A DNA stretch of 64,000 nt from Teretinema sp942493045 (GTDB taxonomy: Bacteria > Spirochaetota > Spirochaetia > Treponematales > Treponemataceae). Below the pieces are notes generated by a model. That model ran no database searches. It was given only the letters and a program-made list of their open reading frames with translations, and had not been told where the DNA came from. Each line of letters opens with the position of its first letter. Within the stretch, counting starts at the first letter, position 1. This document shows, piece by piece, positions 42,601-50,865 of this stretch. The translations under genes and the position numbers were made by a program. The DNA lies in assembly GCA_942493045.1 (NCBI GenBank), contig OW818665.1:868001-932000 (forward strand), read 5' to 3'.

Positions 42601-45005
42601 GTGATGACGCAATGAATACAACCCGCGGCCGGCCTCCGCAGCTGCCGCGGGAACTGGAACAGCTGCCGATTTTCTCCTTTTTAGAAAATATAGCGGATAC
42701 ATTACTGTCTTCAACATCTCGGTTTCTGGTTTTAACCGCTGAGACTGCCGCCGGAAAATCCACCGCTGTCCCGTTGATTTTTTTGGATAAACTGCCGGGA
42801 AAAATACTGATGCTGGAGCCGCGGCGGGTAGCGGCATTGGCAATTGCCGAGCGGCTTTCAGAGCTGCTGGGACAGAACTGCGGCGAGACGGTTGGATACC
42901 GCATGCGCATGGACAGCCGCGTTTCCGAGTGCACCCGCCTTGAGGTTATCACCGAGGCTTTGCTGACCCGGCGCATTCAGGGCGATCCTGGCTTGAGCGG
43001 AGTTTCGCTGGTGATTCTGGATGAGTTTCACGAACGCTCCGTGCAGGGAGACTTGGCCCTGGCCCTGCTGCGTGAAGTGGCCAGCCTGCGCGATGACCTG
43101 TACGTTCTAATCATGTCCGCTACGATTGATACTGATCAGCTCTCGCAGTTTTTGAGCGCGCCGGTTCTGACAGTTCCGGGACGGACTTGGCCGGTAGAAA
43201 TAGCCTATGACGGCTCACTTACCGTCCCGAACGCTGTAATGAGGGAACTCGAGCGCGGACCGGGCGACCTGCTGGTGTTTCTGCCGGGCTTGTTTGAAAT
43301 CCGCTCCGCCGAACGAACACTAGGAGACCTGATCGGATCGGACGTTGAGTTGCTGGTTTTACACAGTTCGGTTTCGCTTTCCGATCAGCGGGCGGTATTA
43401 CATGGTTCCGGTAACAAACGTCGGGTTATTTTATCTTCGGCCATAGCCGAAACCAGTTTGACGGTACCCGGGGTAACCGTGGTTATTGACAGCGGTCTAT
43501 CCCGTATCAGCCGTTTTGACGTGCGCACCGGAATGGATCGACTGGTTACCGTACCGGAAAGCGTCTTCTCCGCTACGCAGCGCGCCGGTCGCGCTGGCCG
43601 TACCGCGCCGGGGCGGGCTCTGCGTCTTTGGGATGCCCATGACCGCCGGCCGGACAGCCTGAGTACTGAAATCGAGCGGACCGATATTATACCGCTGGTG
43701 CTGGACTGCGCTCTCTGGGGCGTTACCCGCTACGACGGTCTACAGTGGCTGACACCACCCCAGGAAGCGGCCTGGGAGCAGGCTGTGGGTATACTGCACT
43801 GGATGGGCGCTCTGGACAATGAGCGTCGGATTACTTCCCGCGGCCGTACAATGCTCAACCTGGGTGTGCATCCACGCCTGGCGGCTGTGGCTCTGACCGG
43901 AGAAATTGAGCTGGCTGTCGCTCATGCCGGATATTCAGAGAATAGCCGCGAAAAAGAGCGTTTCAGGGCCGATTTACAGCGCCGGCTGCAGCGGGAGGGC
44001 CACAAAGTCCAGCAGTTGAAAACCGGGCCGGGGGAACGGGCTATGGCCCTGCTCTCCGGTTTTCCGGACCGGCTGGCCCTGCATCGCGGAGATGGTGTAT
44101 ACCAGTTTCCGTCCGGCCGGCTGGCGGCGCTGCCGACCACTGACCGCCGTTCCGTGGCTGTTTTGCCCAGGTGGATTGTAGCCACCGAAGTTGACGCCGG
44201 AGAGCGGGAAGGCCGTATCCGAACTTTTTCAGAGCTGGATACCATGCTCTGCGAACAGTGGCTTTCGGACAAGCTGGAGCGCAAAACCGAAATTACCATG
44301 AATGGACCGGCCGCCGTGAAAACCGAGCGATACTATTATGACCGCCTGATTGTCAGCGAGCGCCGCCTGAAGGTTGAAACAGCTGATCGAGCGGCCGCGT
44401 TGTGCGCGCTGCTGCGCCGCGACGGACTTAAACTGATCTTTGAAGAAAAGACAGTCCAATCCTTTTTACAGCGCGCCCGTTTTTATTGGCATGGAAAAAA
44501 AGACAACCCGGTGTCGGAGAATAACTTACTAGCCTCTCTGGAAGAATGGCTGGTACCTTTTTTGGACAGTTCGGGAAACGGCTTACCGGAGGCTCAGACG
44601 GTGCTGCAAGCCCTGCGTTACCGTTGTGACGGAACGATGCTGGACGGAGAAGTGCCATCGCGGATTACCCTGGCCAACGGCCTGAGCCGTCCGTTGGAGT
44701 ATCAGGAGTTTTCAGCGGATGAAGGCCCGGTGCCGGTACTTGAAACCAGGGTGCAGGATTTGTTCGGCTGCCCCGAGACCCCGCGGGTACACGGCCGGCC
44801 GGTTTTGCTGAGACTGCTCTCGCCGGCCCGCCGGCCGCTGCAGATCACCAGTGATTTACAGGGTTTCTGGAAAAACTCCTGGAGCGAAGTAGTCAAAGAA
44901 ATGAAAGGCCGCTATCCCCGGCACGATTGGCCTTCCGATCCCGGGAAAGCCCAGCCGCCGCTCAACGCGCGTAAACCGCCTTCACATAACCCCGGATCGA
45001 ATTGA
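42597..45005 (+). CDS. hrpB: ATP-dependent helicase HrpB
   Basis: 802-residue DEAH-like helicase. Motif I is LTAETAAGKST (near 50), Ia LEPRRVAALAIAERL, II ILDEFHERS, III MSATID, VI QRAGRAGR. The HrpB-specific C-terminal domain follows (about 480-790), with VLPRWIVATEVD and the closing RPVLLRLLSPARRPLQIT. The biochemical role of HrpB is unsettled, RNA or nucleoprotein remodelling being suspected. Third gene after the MrfA/MrfB-like pair. Its last 44 bases overlap the convergent pabBC gene. Confidence 0.9.
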   Translation: MSDDAMNTTRGRPPQLPRELEQLPIFSFLENIADTLLSSTSRFLVLTAETAAGKSTAVPLIFLDKLPGKILMLEPRRVAALAIAERLSELLGQNCGETVGYRMRMDSRVSECTRLEVITEALLTRRIQGDPGLSGVSLVILDEFHERSVQGDLALALLREVASLRDDLYVLIMSATIDTDQLSQFLSAPVLTVPGRTWPVEIAYDGSLTVPNAVMRELERGPGDLLVFLPGLFEIRSAERTLGDLIGSDVELLVLHSSVSLSDQRAVLHGSGNKRRVILSSAIAETSLTVPGVTVVIDSGLSRISRFDVRTGMDRLVTVPESVFSATQRAGRAGRTAPGRALRLWDAHDRRPDSLSTEIERTDIIPLVLDCALWGVTRYDGLQWLTPPQEAAWEQAVGILHWMGALDNERRITSRGRTMLNLGVHPRLAAVALTGEIELAVAHAGYSENSREKERFRADLQRRLQREGHKVQQLKTGPGERAMALLSGFPDRLALHRGDGVYQFPSGRLAALPTTDRRSVAVLPRWIVATEVDAGEREGRIRTFSELDTMLCEQWLSDKLERKTEITMNGPAAVKTERYYYDRLIVSERRLKVETADRAAALCALLRRDGLKLIFEEKTVQSFLQRARFYWHGKKDNPVSENNLLASLEEWLVPFLDSSGNGLPEAQTVLQALRYRCDGTMLDGEVPSRITLANGLSRPLEYQEFSADEGPVPVLETRVQDLFGCPETPRVHGRPVLLRLLSPARRPLQITSDLQGFWKNSWSEVVKEMKGRYPRHDWPSDPGKAQPPLNARKPPSHNPGSN

Positions 45006-46692
45006 TGATAAAGACGGCTTCAGCTCTTTCCAAATCCTCCGGATACAGCAGACGTTCAAAAATTTCTCCGGCTTCAAGCAATTCCGCGCGTAACACTCCG
45101 CTCAGAATGCCGCTGCTCAGGGGCGGGGTATAGCGGATACCGTCAAGCACCACTACCAGGTTAGCCCTGCTGGTTTCAGTGAGTTCTCCGCGGCTGTTCA
45201 CCAATATGACATCGGCACAGTCACCGGCGCTCTCCAGCGCGGCCTCCAGAGCGCCGCGCTCGCTGGTTTTATAGCGCAGAAAGGGATCTTCCGGATCAAC
45301 GCGATTTTTGGCCAGTTTGAGGGTATAAGGCTCCCTCAGGGCCGGGGGCGGATCGCAGCTGACCCTGATCATTCCGTCGCGGTTTACCGTAGAGCGGACC
45401 TTCCATTTGCCCTCGGGATTTTCGCGCGCTGCATTCTGCCACAGCCTCCGCAACAGGACCGTATCCAGCGGGTGATCAAAATGGGCGCAAGAGTCCGCCA
45501 GGCGCCGCAGGTGACGCTCCAATAGATAATAGTGACCGTCAGAAAGCAACATACTGTCAAACACGTAAAAATCGGCTTCATTATGAACCACCCGCGTTTT
45601 AAGGGCGCATTCCGCGTATTCGGTTTCGGCGCGCGAATCCCAGATCAGGCCGGAACCGGTGCCGTAAACGGCCAAATGCCGTTTTTTATCGACGGCGACA
45701 GTACGGATGGCTACATTGAACAGGGCCCGGCCATCCGGGTCGTACCGGCCGATGGTTCCGGTATAAATGCCGCGGGCGTCGCTTTCCAAACGCTTAATGA
45801 TCTTCATGGCCGAAAGCTTCGGGGCACCGGTGATCGAGGCGCAGGGAAACAGCGCCTTAAATAGCTGAAAAAGACCTTGATCCACCTCGGCGGTGACCGT
45901 TGAGGTCATCTGAATGACCGTCGGGAAAATTTCGGTTTGATACAGTCGCGGAACGGCGACGCTACCGGGAACGGCCAGACGGCCGCAGTCATTGCGGATC
46001 ATATCCGTGATCATCAGGTTCTCGGCGCGGTTTTTGGGGTCACTTGCCAGCTCTTGAGCGATCTTTCGGTTTTCTACTTCCGTGGCTCCAGGCGCGGCGG
46101 TGCCCTTCATCGGTTTCATGGTCAGCTTGTTTCCTTCCAGGGAGAAAAACAGCTCCGGAGAAAGAGAGAGCAGGGCATAGTCCTCTTCTTCGATGTACGC
46201 AAGATAGGAACCCGGTTTTTTCGCGCAGAGATGGGTGAACCAGTTAAAGGGATCACCGGAAAAATCGGCCTGCTGCCGCCAGGTCAGGTTAATCTGATAG
46301 GTATTGCCCCGGGCCAATTCTTCCTTGACCTCATCGAACGCGCTTTGATAGTCCGGAAAATCGGGTTGACCGCGCCAAGAGGAAACCGCCCAGTCCTTTA
46401 CGCTGGAGGAGCTCTGTGGCAGAAACTGGTGTTCGCGTCGCGCTTTAAACAGGCCAAAGCGGGCGAGGGGCAGGTTTGAGGTCGAAGGATGCGCCGGAAA
46501 CTGGCAGTCAAAGGCCGGCGCCGCTTCATAGAGCAGGTATCCGACGGCGAAAAGCCCATCAGTGCGGCACCGGGACTGCACCCGGCCGAGCAGACGCTCC
46601 ACCTCAGCGGCCGTGCGCGCCGACATACTTTCCAGAGGGTTTTCGTATTCATACCACAGGCTACGCTCGGTGTCGTACAGTATTGCTTTCAT
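44962..46692 (-). CDS. Aminodeoxychorismate synthase/lyase fusion (PabB-PabC)
   Basis: 576 residues; makes p-aminobenzoate for folate. The N-terminal PabB chorismate-binding domain (about 90-360) shows NTYQINLTW, MKGTAAPG, ENLMITDMIRND and SITGAPKLSAMKIIKRLE. The C-terminal PLP-dependent lyase (about 370-576) has VFDSMLLSDGHYYLLERHLRRL, the PLP lysine in RYKTSERG, and TETSRANLVV. The amidotransferase subunit PabA is not seen. No Shine-Dalgarno sequence precedes the ATG, and TATAGT (46706-46701) lies only eight bases upstream, suggesting a leaderless transcript. The 3' end overlaps hrpB by 44 bases. Confidence 0.92.
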   Translation of the reverse strand: MKAILYDTERSLWYEYENPLESMSARTAAEVERLLGRVQSRCRTDGLFAVGYLLYEAAPAFDCQFPAHPSTSNLPLARFGLFKARREHQFLPQSSSSVKDWAVSSWRGQPDFPDYQSAFDEVKEELARGNTYQINLTWRQQADFSGDPFNWFTHLCAKKPGSYLAYIEEEDYALLSLSPELFFSLEGNKLTMKPMKGTAAPGATEVENRKIAQELASDPKNRAENLMITDMIRNDCGRLAVPGSVAVPRLYQTEIFPTVIQMTSTVTAEVDQGLFQLFKALFPCASITGAPKLSAMKIIKRLESDARGIYTGTIGRYDPDGRALFNVAIRTVAVDKKRHLAVYGTGSGLIWDSRAETEYAECALKTRVVHNEADFYVFDSMLLSDGHYYLLERHLRRLADSCAHFDHPLDTVLLRRLWQNAARENPEGKWKVRSTVNRDGMIRVSCDPPPALREPYTLKLAKNRVDPEDPFLRYKTSERGALEAALESAGDCADVILVNSRGELTETSRANLVVVLDGIRYTPPLSSGILSGVLRAELLEAGEIFERLLYPEDLERAEAVFIINSIRGYVKAVYAR

Positions 46693-46735
46693 TCAAAAAC
46701 ACTATATATGGAGTCGCGAAAAAAGAAAATAGCGG

Positions 46736-46762
46736 TAATGTTCATCCATACCCTACCGATAA
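46736..46762 (+). promoter_or_regulatory. Sigma-28-like promoter for flgF-flgG
   Basis: TAATGTTC (46736-46743), 11 bases, ACCGATAA (46755-46762). Against the enteric sigma-28 pattern TAAAGTTT-N11-GCCGATAA this is 6/8 and 7/8 with exact spacing. It lies 27 bases before ATG 46790. Confidence 0.62.
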
Positions 46763-46789
46763 TGAATACATGAACAAGGAGTGCCCGGC

Positions 46790-47605
46790 ATGGTAAGAGG
46801 ATGGTACACGGCAGCAAGCGGAATGAACGCCCAACAGCAACGTCTGGACGCGATCTCCAATAACCTTGCCAATGTCGATACAACCAGCTACAAGCGTGAT
46901 ATCGCGGTCAGCAAAAACTTCCCGGAGCTTTTACTGCGCCGCATGGAGGATGACGGAGTGTATAAAAACCCGTTCGGCTCGGCCGATGTAGCCCCCATAA
47001 TCGGCAAAATTGGACTCGGCGTGGAGCTCAATGAACTGTTCACTAATTTTGAACAGGGTTCATTCAAGCAGACCAACAGCTCCTCCGATCTAGCTCTGGA
47101 AGGTCAGGGGTTTTTCGCGGTGGATACCCCAAACGGCGAACGCTATACCCGCAATGGAAATTTCATTGTAGGCATGGAAGGCTATCTGGAAACCAAAGAA
47201 GGCTATCCCGTACTTGGCGAGAATGGCAAAATATTTTTACAGGATACCCTATATACTATCAACAAAAACGGTGAAATTTTTGTCCGCCCGATCACCAACA
47301 GCGACGCCGATCCGGTACTGCTGGACCGCATTCGCCTGGTAAACTTCGAAAACGACCGCTATATCACCAAGCAGGGCTCAAGTCTGTATCGCGATACCGC
47401 CGTTTCAGGACCCGCTTACGCCGCCGAAGGCAGCGAACGTCCGGTATTGTCCCAGGGTTTTATCGAAACATCGAATGTCAATGTAGTTAATGAAATGGTG
47501 CAGATGATCGAAGTTAATCGCGCCTACGAAGCCAACCAGAAATCCATCCAGTCCCAGGACACCATGATGGCCAAGCTCTGGGGCGAAGTCGTACGCATCA
47601 AATAA
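46790..47605 (+). CDS. flgF: Flagellar proximal-rod/hook-basal-body protein FlgF
   Basis: About 271 residues. The N-terminal rod signature is YTAASGMNAQQQRLDAISNNLANVDTTSYKR, read here in parts. The middle has the SDLALEGQGFFAV-type block, and the C-terminal FlgG-family helix reads ETSNVNVVNEMVQMIEVNRAYEANQKSIQSQD. It builds the periplasmic flagellar rod. AAGGAG eight bases before ATG 46790 sets the start (a GTG at 46781 is rejected). It is followed after 11 bases by flgG. Spirochaete papers may call the pair FlhO/FlhP or FlgG1/FlgG2. Confidence 0.9.
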   Translation: MVRGWYTAASGMNAQQQRLDAISNNLANVDTTSYKRDIAVSKNFPELLLRRMEDDGVYKNPFGSADVAPIIGKIGLGVELNELFTNFEQGSFKQTNSSSDLALEGQGFFAVDTPNGERYTRNGNFIVGMEGYLETKEGYPVLGENGKIFLQDTLYTINKNGEIFVRPITNSDADPVLLDRIRLVNFENDRYITKQGSSLYRDTAVSGPAYAAEGSERPVLSQGFIETSNVNVVNEMVQMIEVNRAYEANQKSIQSQDTMMAKLWGEVVRIK

Positions 47606-47616
47606 GGAGCTGAGCA

Positions 47617-48411
47617 ATGGTCAGAAGTTTATGGACAGCGGCAACGGGAATGAACGGTCAGCAGGCCAATATTGATACAATCGCCAATAACCTTGCCAAC
47701 GTAAATACCACCGGCTTCAAGAAACAGCGGGTAGAGTTTGAGGATTTGCTGTATCAGACGGTGAAGACCGCCGGCACCCCGGCTACCGAAGACACCATTA
47801 CGCCCGTCGGCGTGCAGATGGGTCATGGTGTGAAAGTAGCATCCACCTTGCGCATGTTTGATCAGGGCTCCCTGCAAAATACCGGTAACATCAGCGATTT
47901 GGCCATTCAGGGCGAAGGCTTTTTCCGGGTACTGCAGTACGACGGCTCCTATGCCTATACCCGCGACGGCTCCTTCAAGATCGATGCCGAACGCCAGCTG
48001 GTTACCTCCAACGGTTTAAAAGTCCTGCCGGAAATCACTTTTCCTGAAGGCTACCGCCAGGAAACCGTCAATATCAGCCAGGACGGCCGCGTAACCGTCC
48101 GTGTCGCGGACCTCGACGATCCGGTTGACGTTGGTCAGGTTGAGCTGTACCGTTTCCAGAACCCGGCCGGTCTTTCCACCATCGGTGAAAACCTTTACAA
48201 ACAGACCCCGGCTTCCGGAATCTCCATTGCCGGCCGGCCCGGCTTTGAAGGCTTCGGAAAATCAATCCATAAATTTCTGGAGATGTCCAACGTCTCCACC
48301 GTTGCCGAAATGGTGAATATGATTGTTGCCCAGCGGGCCTATGAGTTTAACTCCAAGGCCATTCAAACCAGCGATAACATGCTCGGCACCGCAGCCAGCC
48401 TGAAGAGGTAA
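47617..48411 (+). CDS. flgG: Flagellar distal-rod protein FlgG
   Basis: 264 residues. The N-terminus is LWTAATGMNGQQANIDTIANN with NVNTTGFKK. The middle shows QGSLQNTGNISDLAIQGEGFF and the C-terminus EMSNVSTVAEMVNMIVAQRAYE, both classic FlgG. The length matches the family. An AAGGAG-type ribosome site lies at 47605-47610. Paralogue of the preceding gene; the two together form the rod through which periplasmic flagella leave the motor. The rod-binding protein gene follows after eight bases. Confidence 0.95.
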   Translation: MVRSLWTAATGMNGQQANIDTIANNLANVNTTGFKKQRVEFEDLLYQTVKTAGTPATEDTITPVGVQMGHGVKVASTLRMFDQGSLQNTGNISDLAIQGEGFFRVLQYDGSYAYTRDGSFKIDAERQLVTSNGLKVLPEITFPEGYRQETVNISQDGRVTVRVADLDDPVDVGQVELYRFQNPAGLSTIGENLYKQTPASGISIAGRPGFEGFGKSIHKFLEMSNVSTVAEMVNMIVAQRAYEFNSKAIQTSDNMLGTAASLKR

Positions 48412-48419
48412 GGTAAGTT

Positions 48420-48956
48420 ATGTCCATGCCCCTGACCAGTCCGCTTAACAGCGCTTCATCCGGTTTCTCCTCATCGCTCGGCCTGTTGGCCGGTAATGCC
48501 AAGGCCCAGGAAACCGAGCGCCGCTTCGCCTCTCTGGTCGACGGAATTTCCGCCGGTATGGACAGTTCTTCTAATGAGAGCGCACCGGCGCACAAAACCG
48601 TACTGACTGATACCCGTTTACCCGGCGACTTTATCAGTTCATTGGCTATCGAAAACCCGAATCCGGCCGACTATCATGCCACCGCCACCGGAGCGGCCGC
48701 CAATGCCGGCCAAAAAGGTTCGATCGATAAAACCAGCAAACTCTATGAGCAAGCCCTGGAACTGGAATCGTTTTTCGTGAAAATGATGTTGTCCTCGATG
48801 CGCAACACCGTTACCAAAACATCTTTAACCGGGGAAAGCGACTTTGCCTCTAAAATGTACGATGACATGCTCTATGATGAACTTTCCCGTTCGATGACCA
48901 AGAGCGCCGGATTCGGTCTGGCCGATCAGGTCTACCTGCAGCTTTCGGGAAAATAG
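48420..48956 (+). CDS. Rod-binding (FlgJ N-terminal-type) flagellar protein
   Basis: 178 residues. The N-terminal half (about 1-95) is Ser/Ala-rich and unlikely to be folded. The C-terminal half matches the rod-binding domain: LYEQALELESFFVKMMLSSMR, MYDDMLYDELSRSM and AGFGLADQVYLQL. There is no muramidase (glucosaminidase) domain, so it is a rod-cap chaperone only, as in other spirochaetes. Third gene of the flgF-flgG unit. Confidence 0.85.
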   Translation: MSMPLTSPLNSASSGFSSSLGLLAGNAKAQETERRFASLVDGISAGMDSSSNESAPAHKTVLTDTRLPGDFISSLAIENPNPADYHATATGAAANAGQKGSIDKTSKLYEQALELESFFVKMMLSSMRNTVTKTSLTGESDFASKMYDDMLYDELSRSMTKSAGFGLADQVYLQLSGK

Positions 48957-48981
48957 AGTGCGAAAATTTTCAAATAAAGAA

Positions 48982-49011
48982 TTGTAACCCCGGTACCCCC
49001 TGTGCTATAAT
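48982..49011 (+). promoter_or_regulatory. Hexokinase promoter
   Basis: TTGTAA (48982-48987), 18 bases, TATAAT (49006-49011) with an upstream TG (TGCTATAAT, extended -10). The start should lie near 49018, giving a leader of about 26 bases with a GAAGGGG ribosome site. Confidence 0.75.
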
Positions 49012-49043
49012 CGCCTCAATCAAATTAATTGAAGGGGTGCACT

Positions 49044-50372
49044 ATGACTATCCGGTATGCAGTTCAGGCGTTTCTCGGACGCAATAACTTCCCCGCTGGC
49101 GGTCCAGACGTCAACGCGGTTATCAGGGCGATGCTTTACGATATGGAAGAAGGCTTGGTTCGCAATCCGGAAAATCCTCCCGGTATGGGCCCGGCCCTTG
49201 ATATGATTCCCACCTGGGCAACCCCTCCGGAAGCCGCTCCGAAAAATAAAACAGTAATTGTAATAGACGCCGGCGGAACGAATTTCCGCTCCTGCCTGGT
49301 TTCCTTCAACGCCGAAGGAGTTCCGACCATATCGGATATGGAAAAAAAGGCCATGCCCGCCACGGACCGTGAATACGGCAAGAAAGAATTTTTTGATACC
49401 ATCGCTTCCTTTCTGGATCACCTTAAAAATAAGGCTTCCCATATCGGCTTCTGCTTTTCATACCCCATGACCATTACCCGGGAAGGCGACGGTATCGTTA
49501 CCCAGTTCTCCAAGGAAATCAAAGCCAAAGAAGTGATCGGTTCACCGGTCGGCAAAAGCCTTTGTGACGCTCTGGTTGAGCGCGGCTGGAACCGTCCTGA
49601 AAAGGTCGTGCTGCTCAATGATACCGCCGCGGCCCTCCTGGCCGGCGCTTCGCAGGCCACCGGCGGCAAAGCCTATGATTCCTATGTCGGTTTCATTCTT
49701 GGAACCGGCATGAATGCCGCCTATATTGAAAACGGCGCTATCGCAAAAATTGCCGGACAAAAGGCCCCGGCATCGCAGATCATTGTCTGCGAATCCGGTA
49801 AGTGCAACAAAATTCCGCGCAGCCATTTTGACGAGGACCTGGACAAAACCACCCAGACCCCGGGGCTTTTCGGTTTTGAAAAGATGTGCTCTGGAGCCTA
49901 TCTCGGCCCGCTCGGCAAGCGCGCTCTGGTAAAGGCCGCCGAAGACGGCCTGTTTTCGGCCAAGGTCGGAGCAGCCCTCAAGGCTCTGGAAACACTGGAG
50001 CTGAAGGATATGGACCAGTTCTTCTACGGAGCCTACCGCGCGGATACCAAACTCGGCGCTATCGCCGCCGCCGGAACGGAAGCCGACCGTGAGACCATCT
50101 ACCTTATTCTGGATGCCTTTGTGGAGCGCTCCGCCCGCCTGGCGGCCGGCAATATCGCCGCCGCGGTAATTAAAAGCGGTAAGGGTACCAACCCGGCCCG
50201 TCCGGTCAGTATTCTCTGCGAGGGCACAACCTTCCTGAAAACACACAATCTCCGCGAGCGCGTTGTCGGATATCTGAATACTGTGTTAACAGAAGAGCGT
50301 GGTATTTATTATGAAATTGTGGCTATGGAAAACGCCGTGACATTGGGTTCGGCTATCGCCGGCCTGATTTAA
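49044..50372 (+). CDS. Hexokinase, eukaryote-like
   Basis: About 442 residues; phosphorylates glucose/hexoses at the head of glycolysis. Features of the eukaryotic hexokinase family, as opposed to bacterial GlcK, are: IDAGGTNFRSCLV, GFCFSYP, LNDTAAALLAG, GFILGTGMNAAY, and FDEDLDKTTQTPGLFGFEKMCSGAYLG with the Arg-to-Lys series in the large domain. The start is ATG 49044, with GAAGGGG upstream. A eukaryote-type hexokinase is a known feature of treponemes. The transcript probably ends at the hairpin 50443-50484. Confidence 0.92.
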   Translation: MTIRYAVQAFLGRNNFPAGGPDVNAVIRAMLYDMEEGLVRNPENPPGMGPALDMIPTWATPPEAAPKNKTVIVIDAGGTNFRSCLVSFNAEGVPTISDMEKKAMPATDREYGKKEFFDTIASFLDHLKNKASHIGFCFSYPMTITREGDGIVTQFSKEIKAKEVIGSPVGKSLCDALVERGWNRPEKVVLLNDTAAALLAGASQATGGKAYDSYVGFILGTGMNAAYIENGAIAKIAGQKAPASQIIVCESGKCNKIPRSHFDEDLDKTTQTPGLFGFEKMCSGAYLGPLGKRALVKAAEDGLFSAKVGAALKALETLELKDMDQFFYGAYRADTKLGAIAAAGTEADRETIYLILDAFVERSARLAAGNIAAAVIKSGKGTNPARPVSILCEGTTFLKTHNLRERVVGYLNTVLTEERGIYYEIVAMENAVTLGSAIAGLI

Positions 50373-50394
50373 GGCAACAGGCGCAACCGATCAT

Positions 50395-50832
50395 TTAGGC
50401 GCTGATAAACTGATACAGCGCCAGATTCCACAGTCCATGCACGGTCCCGTTGACGGCTAGAGCCGCTACGGGACCTTTTTTTTTGGACACAAAGATGAAC
50501 AGCAACCGAAACAGGGATCCGGCCGCCAGCGCGAATACCACCGACTGCCAACCCAGATACCGGTGACCGAGCGCGAAAAAGAGCAGAGGGATGCTTTCAG
50601 TCAACCATTTTCTTTCCGGCAGGAGCACCTTCAAACGCCAGGGCAGATAGGCGCGGTACAGCAGTTCCTCAGAAAAAGCCAGTAGCAATACGGTTATCAC
50701 AAATAAGACAGGAGGAAGGGCCAGCAATTGACCCTGAAAAGGGGGATCGGCAGGGGAGACAAATAGCGGGGGAAATACCAAAAAGAGGAAAACCAGAGTA
50801 ATTTCGATGAAAACACGCTTATTTTTAGTCAC
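50395..50832 (-). CDS. CPBP-family intramembrane protease (CAAX-protease-like)
   Basis: 145 residues, four or five predicted membrane helices. The family motifs are present: SEELLYRAYLPWR (two Glu and the Arg), LLFFALGH (His) and HGLWN (His). It is shorter than typical 200-300-residue members, so it is a minimal form. In bacteria such proteins serve in bacteriocin immunity or membrane protein processing; the substrate is unknown. Start GTG 50832. The gene is divergent from the PilZ gene with overlapping -10 boxes, and its 3' third is antisense to the hexokinase terminator. Confidence 0.75.
   Translation of the reverse strand: MTKNKRVFIEITLVFLFLVFPPLFVSPADPPFQGQLLALPPVLFVITVLLLAFSEELLYRAYLPWRLKVLLPERKWLTESIPLLFFALGHRYLGWQSVVFALAAGSLFRLLFIFVSKKKGPVAALAVNGTVHGLWNLALYQFISA
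50443..50484 (+). terminator. Intrinsic terminator of hexokinase, inside the antisense protease gene
   Basis: Outer stem GGTCCCGT (50443-50450) / ACGGGACC (50468-50475), inner stem CGGCT/AGCCG, then T9 (50476-50484). It starts 71 bases after the hexokinase stop. Confidence 0.85.
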
Positions 50833-50847
50833 TACACTGTATCTCTG

Positions 50848-50857
50848 TGATATTATA
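50848..50857. promoter_or_regulatory. Overlapping divergent -10 boxes (protease / PilZ)
   Basis: Plus strand: extended -10 TGATATTAT, with TATTAT at 50851-50856, nine bases before ATG 50866. Minus strand: TATAAT (50857-50852). This is the same TATTATA core as at two other divergent pairs. Confidence 0.55.
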
Positions 50858-50865
50858 ACAGTATA

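Noticed and set aside
49542..50246. Antisense frame (234 codons) across the hexokinase gene
   Set aside because: No start signal or domain; it mirrors the codon pattern of hexokinase.
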